In this document: piece by piece, positions 16,061 through 23,765 of the stretch
How positions within the stretch are numbered: the stretch's first letter is position 1
How the letters are laid out: each line of letters starts with the position of its first letter
Source of the DNA: an uncultured Candidatus Melainabacteria bacterium
GTDB taxonomy: Bacteria > Cyanobacteriota > Vampirovibrionia > Gastranaerophilales > Gastranaerophilaceae
Assembly: GCA_934700385.1 (NCBI GenBank)
Contig: CAKUXO010000007.1
Location: forward strand, 9,454 to 73,453
DNA: 64,000 nt
Direction: 5' to 3'
Notes under the pieces: model-generated
Database searches by the model: none
Seen by the model: the letters and a program-made list of their open reading frames with translations, nothing else
Told to the model about the DNA's origin: nothing
Program-made: the position numbers and the translations under genes

Positions 16061-17185
16061 GTGGAAATTATCTTAAACAAAGAAGATTTTTCAAATGGTA
16101 TAAAAATAGTTGAAAAAATTGCTTCACAAAAAGCCATTCAACCAATATTATCAAATATCTTAATTGAAACAACTTCAAATGATAGAATAAGAATGTGTAC
16201 AACAGACTTAACTCTTTCAATCAATTGTAAAACTAATGCACAAGTTATTGAACAAGGTGCTATAACATTAACTGCAAAAAAAGTTTCTGAAATCGTTTCT
16301 AAAATTTCTTCAACAGAAATTACACTTAAAACAATTGAAGATACTGATAACGTTAAAATTAAAAGTGGCAAAACAGAATTTGATTTAATCGGTTTAGATG
16401 CTAATGATTTTCCTGATATTTTAGATGATTTATCTCAGGTTGATTTTCAAAAAATCGTTTTAGATAAAAATGAATTTTTAAAAGCAATTAAACAAGTTAT
16501 TTTTGCTGTTTCTCAACAAGAAACTCAAGTTGTTCTAACAGGGGTTTGTTTCACAATTGAAAATAACACAATTGAAGTTGCAGCAACAGATGGCAATCGC
16601 CTTACAAGAGTTAGAAAAGAATTAAATGAAACTTTTGATATTCCTTTAAGTTTCATTGTTCCGGCAAAAACTTTACAAGAAGTTCAAAGAATTTCTTCAC
16701 TTGTTGAAGATGAAAATATAACTTTAAAAGTTCATAAAAATAAAATCTTATTTGAATTTGAAAATTTAATTTTCCAATCAAAATTAATTGAAGGTGTTTA
16801 TCCTAAATATCAACAACTAATTCCTTCTTCAAATGATAAGAAAATTGTTGTTAATAGAGCAGAATTAATTAATTCAATTGACCGTGTATCAATTATGGTT
16901 AACGAAAGAACAAACGTAATTCGTTTTGATTTTTCACAAGGTCAGCTTGAAATTATGGCAGATAGACCTGACGCAGGTCGTTCTAAAGATTATATTGACA
17001 TTGAATATAATCAAGAAGATATGCTTACAGCATTTAACTATAAATATGTTTTAGATGGCTTAAAAAACATGGATTCAAAAAACATTGTTATAGAAATTTC
17101 AGATGTTCTTGCGGCTTCAATTTTTAAACCACAAGAAGATGACAGTGATTACATTTGTTTAATTATGCCGGTTAAGGTTCAATAG
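16061..17185 (+). CDS. dnaN: DNA polymerase III beta subunit (sliding clamp)
   Basis: The beta clamp encircles DNA and tethers replicative and repair polymerases. The 374-residue length and three repeated clamp domains fit the family. Recognisable stretches include the N-terminal ILSNILIE, the central VAATDGNRLTRVR, and the C-terminal LIMPVKVQ. Translation probably starts with GTG at 16061, nine bases after AGGAG. It is the first gene after the candidate origin and is followed at 9 bases by thrB, with which it likely shares a transcript. Confidence 0.96.
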   Translation: MEIILNKEDFSNGIKIVEKIASQKAIQPILSNILIETTSNDRIRMCTTDLTLSINCKTNAQVIEQGAITLTAKKVSEIVSKISSTEITLKTIEDTDNVKIKSGKTEFDLIGLDANDFPDILDDLSQVDFQKIVLDKNEFLKAIKQVIFAVSQQETQVVLTGVCFTIENNTIEVAATDGNRLTRVRKELNETFDIPLSFIVPAKTLQEVQRISSLVEDENITLKVHKNKILFEFENLIFQSKLIEGVYPKYQQLIPSSNDKKIVVNRAELINSIDRVSIMVNERTNVIRFDFSQGQLEIMADRPDAGRSKDYIDIEYNQEDMLTAFNYKYVLDGLKNMDSKNIVIEISDVLAASIFKPQEDDSDYICLIMPVKVQ

Positions 17186-17194
17186 GGGTAAAAT

Positions 17195-18127
17195 ATGAAA
17201 GTAAGTGTTAAAACTCCTGCAACAATTGCTAATCTTGGCCCTGGGTTTGATTCTTTTGGGTTAGCTTTACCTTTATATAACGTTATTTCTGTTGAAGAAA
17301 CAGTACTTCCTGGGAGTGGAATTGAAATCAACATCATCAACGAAAAAAATAACGATGAAAGCAGTCTAGAGGACGTTCCAACAGATAAAAATAACATTGT
17401 TTATAAGGCAATTGAACTTTTGTATAACTTTATCGGGCAAGTGCCTAATGAATTAAAAATCACAATCAAAACACAAATTCCTATTTCAAGAGGGCTTGGT
17501 TCTTCTTCAAGTGTTGTTGTGGGTGGTTTAATTGCAGCAAACGAACTTCTTGGACGTCCGGCAGATGAAAAAGTTTTAATGTCTATTGCAACAGAAATTG
17601 AAGGACATCCAGATAATATCACTCCTGCTTTTAAAGGTGGAGTTAATTTTTCATCTTGGGAAGAAGATGGAAGTGTTATTTTTAAAAGCCTACCTTGGAA
17701 TGATGAATGGAAATTAATGGTTTGTATTCCAGATTATGAATTAAACACAGAAATTTCTCGTTCTGTTTTACCAAAAGAAGTGCCTCTTAAAGACGCAGTT
17801 TATAATCTAAAAAGAAGTGCGATGTTTATCGACGCTCTTTATTCAAGTGATGAAGAACTTTTAAAATTAGCTCTAAAAGATAAACTTCATCAACCATATA
17901 GAGAAAAATTAGTCCCTGGGTTAGCGGATATAATTAACAACTTAAAACACGTTAATGGGGTTATTGGAACGGTTTTATGTGGCGCAGGTCCATCTATTCT
18001 TATAATTTATAATGGAATAGGTGCAGGTGAAATTAAAGAAACAGTTGCAAATACTTGGAATTATTTTAATGTTAAATGTGACTTTTTAAATCTTCCAATT
18101 GAAAAACAAGGCGCTGTTATTTTATAA
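17195..18127 (+). CDS. thrB: Homoserine kinase
   Basis: This GHMP-family kinase phosphorylates homoserine in threonine synthesis. The 310-residue protein begins with the homoserine-kinase signature KTPATIANLGPGFDSFGLAL. It carries the ATP-binding motif PISRGLGSSSSVVVGG near residue 95 and the EGHPDNITPAFKGG segment, and closes with the GAGPSILI motif. Other GHMP kinases differ in these motifs. It sits 9 bases after dnaN and 15 bases before the Skp-like gene, an arrangement that mixes replication and amino-acid genes. Confidence 0.95.
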   Translation: MKVSVKTPATIANLGPGFDSFGLALPLYNVISVEETVLPGSGIEINIINEKNNDESSLEDVPTDKNNIVYKAIELLYNFIGQVPNELKITIKTQIPISRGLGSSSSVVVGGLIAANELLGRPADEKVLMSIATEIEGHPDNITPAFKGGVNFSSWEEDGSVIFKSLPWNDEWKLMVCIPDYELNTEISRSVLPKEVPLKDAVYNLKRSAMFIDALYSSDEELLKLALKDKLHQPYREKLVPGLADIINNLKHVNGVIGTVLCGAGPSILIIYNGIGAGEIKETVANTWNYFNVKCDFLNLPIEKQGAVIL

Positions 18128-18142
18128 GAAAATGAGGAAAAA

Positions 18143-18574
18143 ATGAAAAAAATTATATTATCTTTATTTATGTTTTTATTAAGCTATTCAATTGCAAGCG
18201 CCCAAGGCGTTGGTTATGTTGATTATAGCGTTATTTATAAAGAATTACCAATTTCAAAACAATTACAAAAACAAATTGACTTAAAAGCGCAAGCAGTAAG
18301 AGATTATAACCAAGCAACAAAAACTCAATTAAGCTCTAAAAAAACAGAAGCTGAAAAAGAACAAGTTAGAACTTCAAGAAAAGCGCAACTAATCAAACTT
18401 GAAAAAGAATACATTGAATTAAGATATAAACAAGAGGCGGTTGTTAAAGCAAAGGTTAAAACCGCAAGCGATATCGTTCTATCTCAAAAAAAATTGGATA
18501 TTATTATAGATAAAAAAATGCAAGTTTCAGGCGGAGTTGATTGTACTTCTGATATTTTAAAGGCGATTAAATAA
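18143..18574 (+). CDS. OmpH/Skp-like periplasmic chaperone
   Basis: The 143-residue protein begins with a cleavable-looking signal peptide (MKKIILSLFMFLLSYSIASA). The GYVDYSVIYKELP stretch typical of the Skp/OmpH family follows, then a charged helical hairpin (about 35-120). Such proteins escort outer-membrane proteins across the periplasm, which agrees with the RND/TolC genes seen elsewhere in the window and a diderm envelope. The ATG has GAGGAAAA upstream. The sequence is short and helix-rich, so the family call is good but the individual function is inferred. Confidence 0.8.
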   Translation: MKKIILSLFMFLLSYSIASAQGVGYVDYSVIYKELPISKQLQKQIDLKAQAVRDYNQATKTQLSSKKTEAEKEQVRTSRKAQLIKLEKEYIELRYKQEAVVKAKVKTASDIVLSQKKLDIIIDKKMQVSGGVDCTSDILKAIK

Positions 18575-18576
18575 AA

Positions 18577-20478
18577 ATGTTTAATTTTGATTGCATAGTA
18601 GTCGGCGCAGGTCATGCTGGAATTGAGGCCTCAATTAGCGCTTCAAGACTTGGACTTAAAACACTTTTAACAACCCTAAATATAGATAACATTGGTTTAA
18701 TGCCTTGTAACCCTGCTATAGGTGGACCTGCAAAATCTAATCTTGTTAGAGAAATTGACGCTCTTGGGGGTGTTATGGGTGAATTGGCAGATTTAACTTA
18801 TCTTCAATTAAAAACCCTTAATTCTTCTAAAGGTCCTGCTGTTAGAGCGCTAAGAGCGCAATCAGATAAAGCATTATATAAAGCAACGGCTAGAAAATTT
18901 GTTGAAAATGAAGAAAATCTTACCTTAAAACAAATTCAAGTTGTTGATTTAATTGTTGAAAATAACACCGTTAAAGGGGTTGTGGATGAACTTGGAATTA
19001 AATATTTTGCCCCTTGCGTTATTTTAACAACAGGTACAAGCCTTGATGGCAGAATATATATAGGTTTAAAATCTTTTCCTATGGGACGTTTAGGGGAAAG
19101 AAGTGCGGTTGGTTTATCAGACAAATTAAAAAAACTCGGGCTTGAAGTTAGAAAATTAAAAACAGGAACTCCTGCTCGTGTGGATGGGCGCTCAATTGAC
19201 TATTCAAAACTTGAATTACACCCTGGGGATGAAGTTATAAACAACATGCCACGCTTTTTTAGCTATAAAAAAAATCGCCCCATAAGACCGCAAATTCCTT
19301 GCTATTTAACAAAAACAAATGAATTAACTCATAAAATAATTAAAGAAAATCTGCAATTCTCGCCCCTTTATCGTGGCTTAATTACAGGGCGAGGACCAAG
19401 ATATTGCCCAAGTATTGAAGATAAAGTTGTTCGTTTTGCGCATAATCCATCTCATCATATTTTTATTGAGCCAGAGGGGAAAGATACTTATGAAGTTTAT
19501 ATTCAGGGCTTTTCAACCTCGCTACCAATTGAAGCGCAATTTCAAATGATTCATTCTTTAGTTGGTTTAGAAAATGCAAAAATAATCAAACCTGCCTATG
19601 CTGTTGAATATGATAGCGTTTGCGCTCTTGAACTTGATAATGGCTTGATGACTAAAAAGATTAAAGGGTTATTTTTAGCAGGTCAAATTAACGGGACATC
19701 AGGTTATGAAGAAGCAGCTGCCCAAGGGCTTATAGCAGGGATTAACGTTTCAAATTATCTTCAAAATAAACCATATATTAATGTTAACCGCTCAAATTCT
19801 TATATAGGAACCCTAATCGACGATTTAATTACAAAAGACATCGATGAACCATATAGAATGTTGACTTCAAGAAGTGAATATAGGCTTATTTTAAGGCAAG
19901 ATAACGCAGATTTAAGATTAAGTGAATTAGGTTTTGAAGCTGGGCTTGTTAAAGAAGAAGATATTTCAAGAAAAAGATTTAAAGAAAATGAAATTCAAGC
20001 TCAATATGAAAAATTGAAAGATTTTAAAATTTCAGCAACACCCAAAAATAAAGAAATCTTAGCAAAATATAATGAAGCTCTTGAAATAGGAACAAATGCT
20101 TTTGCTTTAATTAAAAGACCAAATGTTACCTATGAAATTTTAAAAGAGCTTGGATATAATTCCAATATTAATTCTGATGATAATTATTTAATTCGTGATA
20201 TTGAAGAACAAACAGACGTTTTAATTAAATATGACGGCTATATTAAAAGACAAATTGCTCAAATTGAAAATCAACAAAAAACAGAAAATTTAAAAATTCC
20301 TGATGACATTGATTATTCTTCAATTAAACAAATTTCAACCGAATCAAAAGAAAAATTGATTAAAATTCGCCCGAAAACTATCGGTCAAGCCCTTAGAATT
20401 GGGGGAGTTAAACCGGCTGATGTTTCAGTTTTAATGGTTTTAATAGAGCAACATCGAGTTAATAAAGTTTTAAATTAG
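18577..20478 (+). CDS. mnmG: tRNA uridine-5-carboxymethylaminomethyl modification enzyme MnmG (GidA)
   Basis: With MnmE this FAD enzyme modifies U34 of several tRNAs. The 633-residue protein opens with the dinucleotide-binding motif VVGAGHAGIEA. It carries the signature GLMPCNPAIGGPAKSNLVREIDAL-like region (split here as NPAIGGPAKSNLVREIDALG), the GTPARVDG motif and GYEEAAAQGLIAGIN. The C-terminal helical domain is intact. It begins two bases after the Skp-like gene and is the last gene of the dnaN-thrB-skp-mnmG run. mnmG often lies near bacterial origins, which supports the oriC candidate. It ends convergently with gtrA, overlapping by four bases. Confidence 0.97.
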   Translation: MFNFDCIVVGAGHAGIEASISASRLGLKTLLTTLNIDNIGLMPCNPAIGGPAKSNLVREIDALGGVMGELADLTYLQLKTLNSSKGPAVRALRAQSDKALYKATARKFVENEENLTLKQIQVVDLIVENNTVKGVVDELGIKYFAPCVILTTGTSLDGRIYIGLKSFPMGRLGERSAVGLSDKLKKLGLEVRKLKTGTPARVDGRSIDYSKLELHPGDEVINNMPRFFSYKKNRPIRPQIPCYLTKTNELTHKIIKENLQFSPLYRGLITGRGPRYCPSIEDKVVRFAHNPSHHIFIEPEGKDTYEVYIQGFSTSLPIEAQFQMIHSLVGLENAKIIKPAYAVEYDSVCALELDNGLMTKKIKGLFLAGQINGTSGYEEAAAQGLIAGINVSNYLQNKPYINVNRSNSYIGTLIDDLITKDIDEPYRMLTSRSEYRLILRQDNADLRLSELGFEAGLVKEEDISRKRFKENEIQAQYEKLKDFKISATPKNKEILAKYNEALEIGTNAFALIKRPNVTYEILKELGYNSNINSDDNYLIRDIEEQTDVLIKYDGYIKRQIAQIENQQKTENLKIPDDIDYSSIKQISTESKEKLIKIRPKTIGQALRIGGVKPADVSVLMVLIEQHRVNKVLN

Positions 20479-20951
20479 TTTTTGAAAACGAAAAATTTTA
20501 AAATAACAAAAGATAACATCGCAACAGGTAAAACCAAAATCGCTTGCGAGATATAATCATTTAAATATTTTGTTAAAAAGTTCAAACAAACACTGTTAAC
20601 AAAAAATGTGAAAACATAGCATAAAATAAATTTAAAAAGAAGCCCGTTATCTTTATTTTTAAAGACAATCGAACCGGTTGTTTTAAAGTTCCATAAAATC
20701 CCTAGAATATATTGGCAAAATAAAGCAATATTAGGAATTAAGCCGATTGTAACAAAAAAGGCATAAAGAATATAGCTTACAATTGTATTCATAAAACCAA
20801 CAAAAAGGAACTTAAAGAATTTCTCATCAATTCTTTTAAAAGCGCCCCAAAGGAATTTTTTATGAAGATAATGAAAGCAAAAAGAAAGCACAGTTCTAAA
20901 CTGTTTATAAACTGTGCTTTCAAATATTTTGTTTTTAAAATTAGCCAACAT
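20475..20951 (-). CDS. GtrA-family membrane protein
   Basis: GtrA-like proteins are small four-helix membrane proteins implicated in moving lipid-linked sugars or in polysaccharide modification. The chosen ATG (20951) overlaps the rplA stop by 11 bases and gives 158 residues; an upstream ATG at 20984 would add 11. Family features are the FLFVGFMNTIVSYILYAFF helix, the ILWNFKTTGSIVFK loop and two C-terminal helices ending in FVILKFFVF. It directly follows rplA, in the place where rplJ is common in other bacteria, so it is probably cotranscribed with ribosomal genes. The family call is good; the substrate is unknown. Confidence 0.8.
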   Translation of the reverse strand: MLANFKNKIFESTVYKQFRTVLSFCFHYLHKKFLWGAFKRIDEKFFKFLFVGFMNTIVSYILYAFFVTIGLIPNIALFCQYILGILWNFKTTGSIVFKNKDNGLLFKFILCYVFTFFVNSVCLNFLTKYLNDYISQAILVLPVAMLSFVILKFFVFKN

Positions 20952-21666
20952 ATTCTTTAACTTCAGCAGGTGTATTTTTAGCATCTAATTTGATACCAGG
21001 GCCCATTGTAGTTGAAAGATAGATTGATTTTAAATAAGTACCTTTTGCAGTTGAAGGTTTAGCTTTAATAACTGCATCTGCTAAAGTTACGAAGTTTTTC
21101 ATTAAATCTTCAGTTGTGAATTTCATTTTGCCTAGAGGTACGTGAATCATACCTTGTTTATCAGCACGGAATTCAACTTTACCAGCTTTAGCGTCTTTAA
21201 CTGCTTTAGCAACATCAACTGTAACTGTACCTGTTTTTGGGTTTGGCATTAAGCCTTTAGGACCTAAAACCCTACCTAATTTACCTAATTTAGGCATCAT
21301 ATCAGGCGTTGCAATTAATGTATCAAATTCAAACCAACCGTCTGAAATTTTGTCGATAATTTCTTCGCTACCTGCTTCATTAGCGCCTGCTTCTTTAGCA
21401 GCAGCAACAAGGTCAGCTTTTGCGATAACGCAAACTCTAACTTCTTTACCTAAACCAGCAGGTAAAACGGTTGTTGATCTAATTTGTTGGTCAGCGTGTT
21501 TTACATCAATACCTAAACGCATGTGGCATTCAAGTGTTTCATCAAATTTTGATGTTGCGCTTGCAACTTCTTGAAGTTTTTTAATTGCTTCAAGAGCAGT
21601 TGAAGGTTGAGCAAAATCTGCTAACAATTCTTGTATTTTCTTTTGTTTTTTGGTTAATTTAGCCAT
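20941..21666 (-). CDS. rplA: 50S ribosomal protein L1
   Basis: L1 forms the mobile stalk of the large subunit near the E site and can repress its own mRNA. The 241-residue length is normal. Motifs include DVKHADQQIRSTTVLPAG near residue 54, the LGRVLGPKGLMPNPKTGTV segment, VEFRADKQGMIHVPLGK and the C-terminal TMGPGIKLD. It follows rplK; the 62-base gap between them folds into a hairpin that may be an L1 target. AGGAG precedes the ATG. Confidence 0.97.
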   Translation of the reverse strand: MAKLTKKQKKIQELLADFAQPSTALEAIKKLQEVASATSKFDETLECHMRLGIDVKHADQQIRSTTVLPAGLGKEVRVCVIAKADLVAAAKEAGANEAGSEEIIDKISDGWFEFDTLIATPDMMPKLGKLGRVLGPKGLMPNPKTGTVTVDVAKAVKDAKAGKVEFRADKQGMIHVPLGKMKFTTEDLMKNFVTLADAVIKAKPSTAKGTYLKSIYLSTTMGPGIKLDAKNTPAEVKEYVG

Positions 21667-21680
21667 TTAATTTTTTCTCC

Positions 21681-21718
21681 TATGTGGTGTCTAGCGGTAG
21701 ATTTAACTACCTCCCATA
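21681..21718 (-). promoter_or_regulatory. Hairpin leader before rplA, possible L1 autoregulatory site
   Basis: On the mRNA strand TATGGGAGGTAG...CTACCGCTAGACACCACATA can form an inner stem GGTAG/CTACC and an outer TATG/CATA stem around an asymmetric loop. The shape (two short helices with a one-sided internal loop) resembles known L1-binding sites, and a similar element precedes rplK. Function is inferred. Confidence 0.4.
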
Positions 21719-21728
21719 ATTTAATAAC

Positions 21729-22166
21729 TTATTGAGCAACTGTAACGCCCATCGCTCTTGCAGTACCTTTAATCATTTCTACTGCTGCTTCAAGGGTTGT
21801 TGCATTTAAGTCATTCATTTTAATTTTTGCGATTTTTTCAAGTTGTTCTTGAGTAATTTGCGCAACTTTTGTTTTATTTGGAACTGCTGAACCTTTTGGT
21901 AGGTTTAGTTCTTTTTTAATTAAAACAGCAGCCGGAGGTGATTTGATAACGAAATCAAAGCTTCTGTCTTCATAAACATCAATAACAACAGGGATAATGT
22001 AACCTGCTTGAGATGCAGTTCTTTCATTGAACTGTTTGCAGAAATCCATGATGTTAACACCTTTTTGACCTAAAGCAGGACCAACTGGAGGTGATGGATT
22101 TGCTTTTCCGGCTTCAATTTGTAATTTAATTTTACCGGTAATTTTTTTGTTTGATTTTGGTGCCAT
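21729..22166 (-). CDS. rplK: 50S ribosomal protein L11
   Basis: L11 binds the GTPase-centre RNA of the large subunit. The 145-residue protein shows the family's KLQIEAGKANPSPPVGPALG N-terminus, GVNIMDFCKQFN, the DRSFDFVIKSPPAAVLIKK linker segment and the C-terminal GTARAMGVTV. It lies between nusG and rplA, the classical order. AAAGGAG precedes the ATG, and the 53-base gap upstream carries a hairpin leader like that before rplA. Confidence 0.97.
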   Translation of the reverse strand: MAPKSNKKITGKIKLQIEAGKANPSPPVGPALGQKGVNIMDFCKQFNERTASQAGYIIPVVIDVYEDRSFDFVIKSPPAAVLIKKELNLPKGSAVPNKTKVAQITQEQLEKIAKIKMNDLNATTLEAAVEMIKGTARAMGVTVAQ

Positions 22167-22180
22167 TTTTTTCTCCTTTC

Positions 22181-22211
22181 GTGGTAATTACGGATTTAAA
22201 ATCCTTCCACC
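22181..22211 (-). promoter_or_regulatory. Hairpin leader before rplK
   Basis: The mRNA strand reads GGTGGAAGGATTTTAAATCC then GTAATTACCAC. GGATTT pairs with AAATCC, and the outer GTGG pairs with CCAC across a one-sided loop. The shape matches the element before rplA although the stem sequences differ. Confidence 0.4.
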
Positions 22212-22219
22212 AGCACAAT

Positions 22220-22858
22220 TTATACTTTTTGGATTTGTTTGTATTCCAATTCTACAGGTGTCTCACGACCAAAAATAGACACCATAGCTCTTAATTTAGA
22301 TTTATCAGGATAAACTTCTGTAATATCGCCGATAAATTCTGCAAAAGGTCCTGAAATAATTCTAACTTTATCGCCAACTTTAACGTCAAGTTCAATTTTA
22401 GCGGCAGTTTGTTGACCTCTGTGTATAATCTTTTTAATTTCTGAATCTTTAGCTGCGATTGGTTTTTTAGCAGTTCCTACGAATTTTGTAACCCCTGCAG
22501 TGTGTCTTACAACATACCAAGAGTCATCATCCATAATCATTTCAACTAAAACATACCCTGGAAAGATTTTTTCTTCTTTTTTAGTTTTCTTTCCGCCACG
22601 TACTTGTGTCACAGTTTTTTGCGGTACTTCAATTCTGAAAATTTTTTCGCCCATGTTCATGTATTCAATACGTTTTTCAAGATTAACTTTAACTTTGTTT
22701 TCATATCCTGAATAAGTATGAACAACATACCATCTTTTTTGCGGGGCTTTTTCAACTTTATGAGTTGCTTCTTTGCTGATATAGATATTTTCTTCTTCTG
22801 GAGTTTCTATATTTTCTTGAAGTTCTTCGTTTTGAAGTTCGTTTTCTTTTTCTGACAT
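22220..22858 (-). CDS. nusG: Transcription termination/antitermination protein NusG
   Basis: NusG binds RNA polymerase, promotes elongation and links it to ribosomes. The 212-residue protein has an acidic N-terminal extension (about 1-38) before the NGN domain, which starts at KRWYVVHTYSGYE. It continues with the KIFPGYVLVEM segment and ends with a KOW domain (VKVGDKVRIISGPFAEFIG). The acidic extension is somewhat longer than in many bacteria. The gene follows secE by ten bases, the usual pair. Confidence 0.96.
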   Translation of the reverse strand: MSEKENELQNEELQENIETPEEENIYISKEATHKVEKAPQKRWYVVHTYSGYENKVKVNLEKRIEYMNMGEKIFRIEVPQKTVTQVRGGKKTKKEEKIFPGYVLVEMIMDDDSWYVVRHTAGVTKFVGTAKKPIAAKDSEIKKIIHRGQQTAAKIELDVKVGDKVRIISGPFAEFIGDITEVYPDKSKLRAMVSIFGRETPVELEYKQIQKV

Positions 22859-22868
22859 CTTTTAACCT

Positions 22869-23087
22869 TTACTTAATTAGACCCAAAATGGCTTTAAAAA
22901 TAATATCCATAAAATAAACAACAAGAGTGAAAAACGTTACAACTGCAAGGACAATACCTGTTTCAACGATGATTTGTCTGCGTTCTGGCCAAGTTACTTT
23001 AGACCATTCGTTTTTAACACCTTTGAAATAAGTTTTTAATGAATCTTTAAAATCGTTTGTTTGAGATTTTTTTTCTGCTGTTGCCAT
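22869..23087 (-). CDS. secE: Preprotein translocase subunit SecE
   Basis: SecE is the small essential subunit of the SecYEG channel. The chosen ATG at 23087 gives 72 residues, with the family motif VKNEWSKVTWPERRQI and a single membrane helix (VLAVVTFFTLVVYFM). A longer reading frame to 23153 would run back into the tRNA-Trp gene and is rejected; AAGAAAG lies just upstream of the chosen start. It sits between tRNA-Trp and nusG. Confidence 0.94.
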   Translation of the reverse strand: MATAEKKSQTNDFKDSLKTYFKGVKNEWSKVTWPERRQIIVETGIVLAVVTFFTLVVYFMDIIFKAILGLIK

Positions 23088-23123
23088 TTTATTCTTTCTT
23101 GTAGGTATTAATTTAATTAAATT

Positions 23124-23196
23124 CGCGCCCTGAAGGACTCGAACCCTCGACATCCGGTTTTGGAGACCGACGTTCTACCAACTGAACTAAGGACGC
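23124..23196 (-). tRNA. tRNA-Trp (anticodon CCA)
   Basis: The minus strand folds with acceptor GCGTCCT/AGGGCGC (one G-U pair) and discriminator G. The anticodon loop CTCCAAA gives CCA, and the T arm carries GGTTCGAGT. The 3' CCA is not encoded. It lies between rpmG and secE, as in many bacteria, and is probably processed from the operon transcript. Confidence 0.95.
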
Positions 23197-23249
23197 TTAT
23201 TTAATTATCAAATTGCTTTTAAGATTTAACTGTCCGCTTGCCAAATTCC

Positions 23250-23360
23250 GCTCTGGCTCACGCTTTTAGCTCCTGAGGAAATCGAAGATTTCCACGTCGC
23301 CATTGTAGTGCTTAATCGCCAAACTCAACGTTTGCCGATTATCGCACCGGCTCACGCTTT
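23250..23360. repeat. Structured dispersed repeat, copy A
   Basis: The block contains CGCACCGGCTCACGCTTT (near 23343-23360) and a related GGCTCACGCTTTTAGCTCCT (23255-23274). It also holds two hairpins: GGAAATC-GAA-GATTTCC (23277-23293) and AATCG-C-CAAAC-TCAAC-GTTTG-C-CGATT (23314-23340). It aligns with the reverse complement of 42247-42392. The second hairpin keeps its shape there with different stem bases. It fills the space between tRNA-Trp and rpmG. Confidence 0.7.
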
Positions 23361-23528
23361 TTACTTAGTTTCTTTGTGAGTAGTGTGTTGTTTGCAAGTT
23401 GGGCAATATTTTTTAAGTTCTAATCTTTCTTTATTTGTTTTTTTATTTTTTGTAGTTGTGTAGTTTCTTTCTTTGCAATCTTCACAAGCAAGAACCACCA
23501 TTCTATCGTTTTTACCTTTAATTCCCAT
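23361..23528 (-). CDS. rpmG: 50S ribosomal protein L33
   Basis: This 55-residue protein was found by direct translation of the minus strand. It has the L33 features MVVLACEDCKERNYTT, the lysine-rich middle and the C-terminal LKKYCPTCKQHTTHKETK. Both zinc-binding CxxC pairs (CEDC and CPTC) are intact, so it is the zinc-binding form. The order rpmG, tRNA-Trp, secE, nusG, rplK, rplA is a well-known operon. The transcript probably begins near 23619, giving a leader with a strong hairpin. Confidence 0.94.
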   Translation of the reverse strand: MGIKGKNDRMVVLACEDCKERNYTTTKNKKTNKERLELKKYCPTCKQHTTHKETK

Positions 23529-23572
23529 TTTAACTACCTTTCTTGGGGTCTAAATCTTAGTAATAGCTTCTT

Positions 23573-23610
23573 ATTAATAGAATGTCCGCTAGTTGGGACA
23601 TTCTATTAAT
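23573..23610 (-). promoter_or_regulatory. Perfect 15-bp hairpin in the rpmG leader
   Basis: ATTAATAGAATGTCC (23573-23587) and its exact complement (23596-23610) flank an eight-base loop. It lies between the predicted rpmG promoter and the rpmG start. No T-run follows on either strand, so it does not look like an ordinary terminator; an mRNA stabilising or regulatory hairpin is possible. Confidence 0.5.
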
Positions 23611-23625
23611 TAACCTTATAAATCT

Positions 23626-23653
23626 ATTGTATCAAGAAAATTTTTTTTTACAA
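23626..23653 (-). promoter_or_regulatory. Predicted promoter of the rpmG-secE-nusG-rplKA operon
   Basis: On the minus strand TTGTAA (23653-23648) and TACAAT (23631-23626) are 16 bases apart. The expected start near 23619 gives a leader of about 90 bases containing the 15-bp hairpin. Confidence 0.5.
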
Positions 23654-23729
23654 ATATTTATTTTTCTAATTCTTTTAAATGTTAAAAATTCTTAATAATC
23701 CTTTAAAATAATGTTTCTAAACTAAAAAA

Positions 23730-23758
23730 TTGCCAAAAATCTTTCATAATAGTATAAT
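23730..23758 (+). promoter_or_regulatory. Predicted promoter of the TPR gene, directly before the start codon
   Basis: TTGCCA at 23730-23735 and TATAAT at 23753-23758 are exactly 17 bases apart. The expected first base (about 23765) coincides with the ATG at 23766, so the mRNA would be leaderless. Confidence 0.7.
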
Positions 23759-23765
23759 ACTTATT

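Noticed and set aside
23088..23153. Upstream extension of secE by 22 residues
   Set aside because: The extension would be translated from the tRNA-Trp sequence and has no ribosome site; the ATG at 23087 with AAGAAAG is better.
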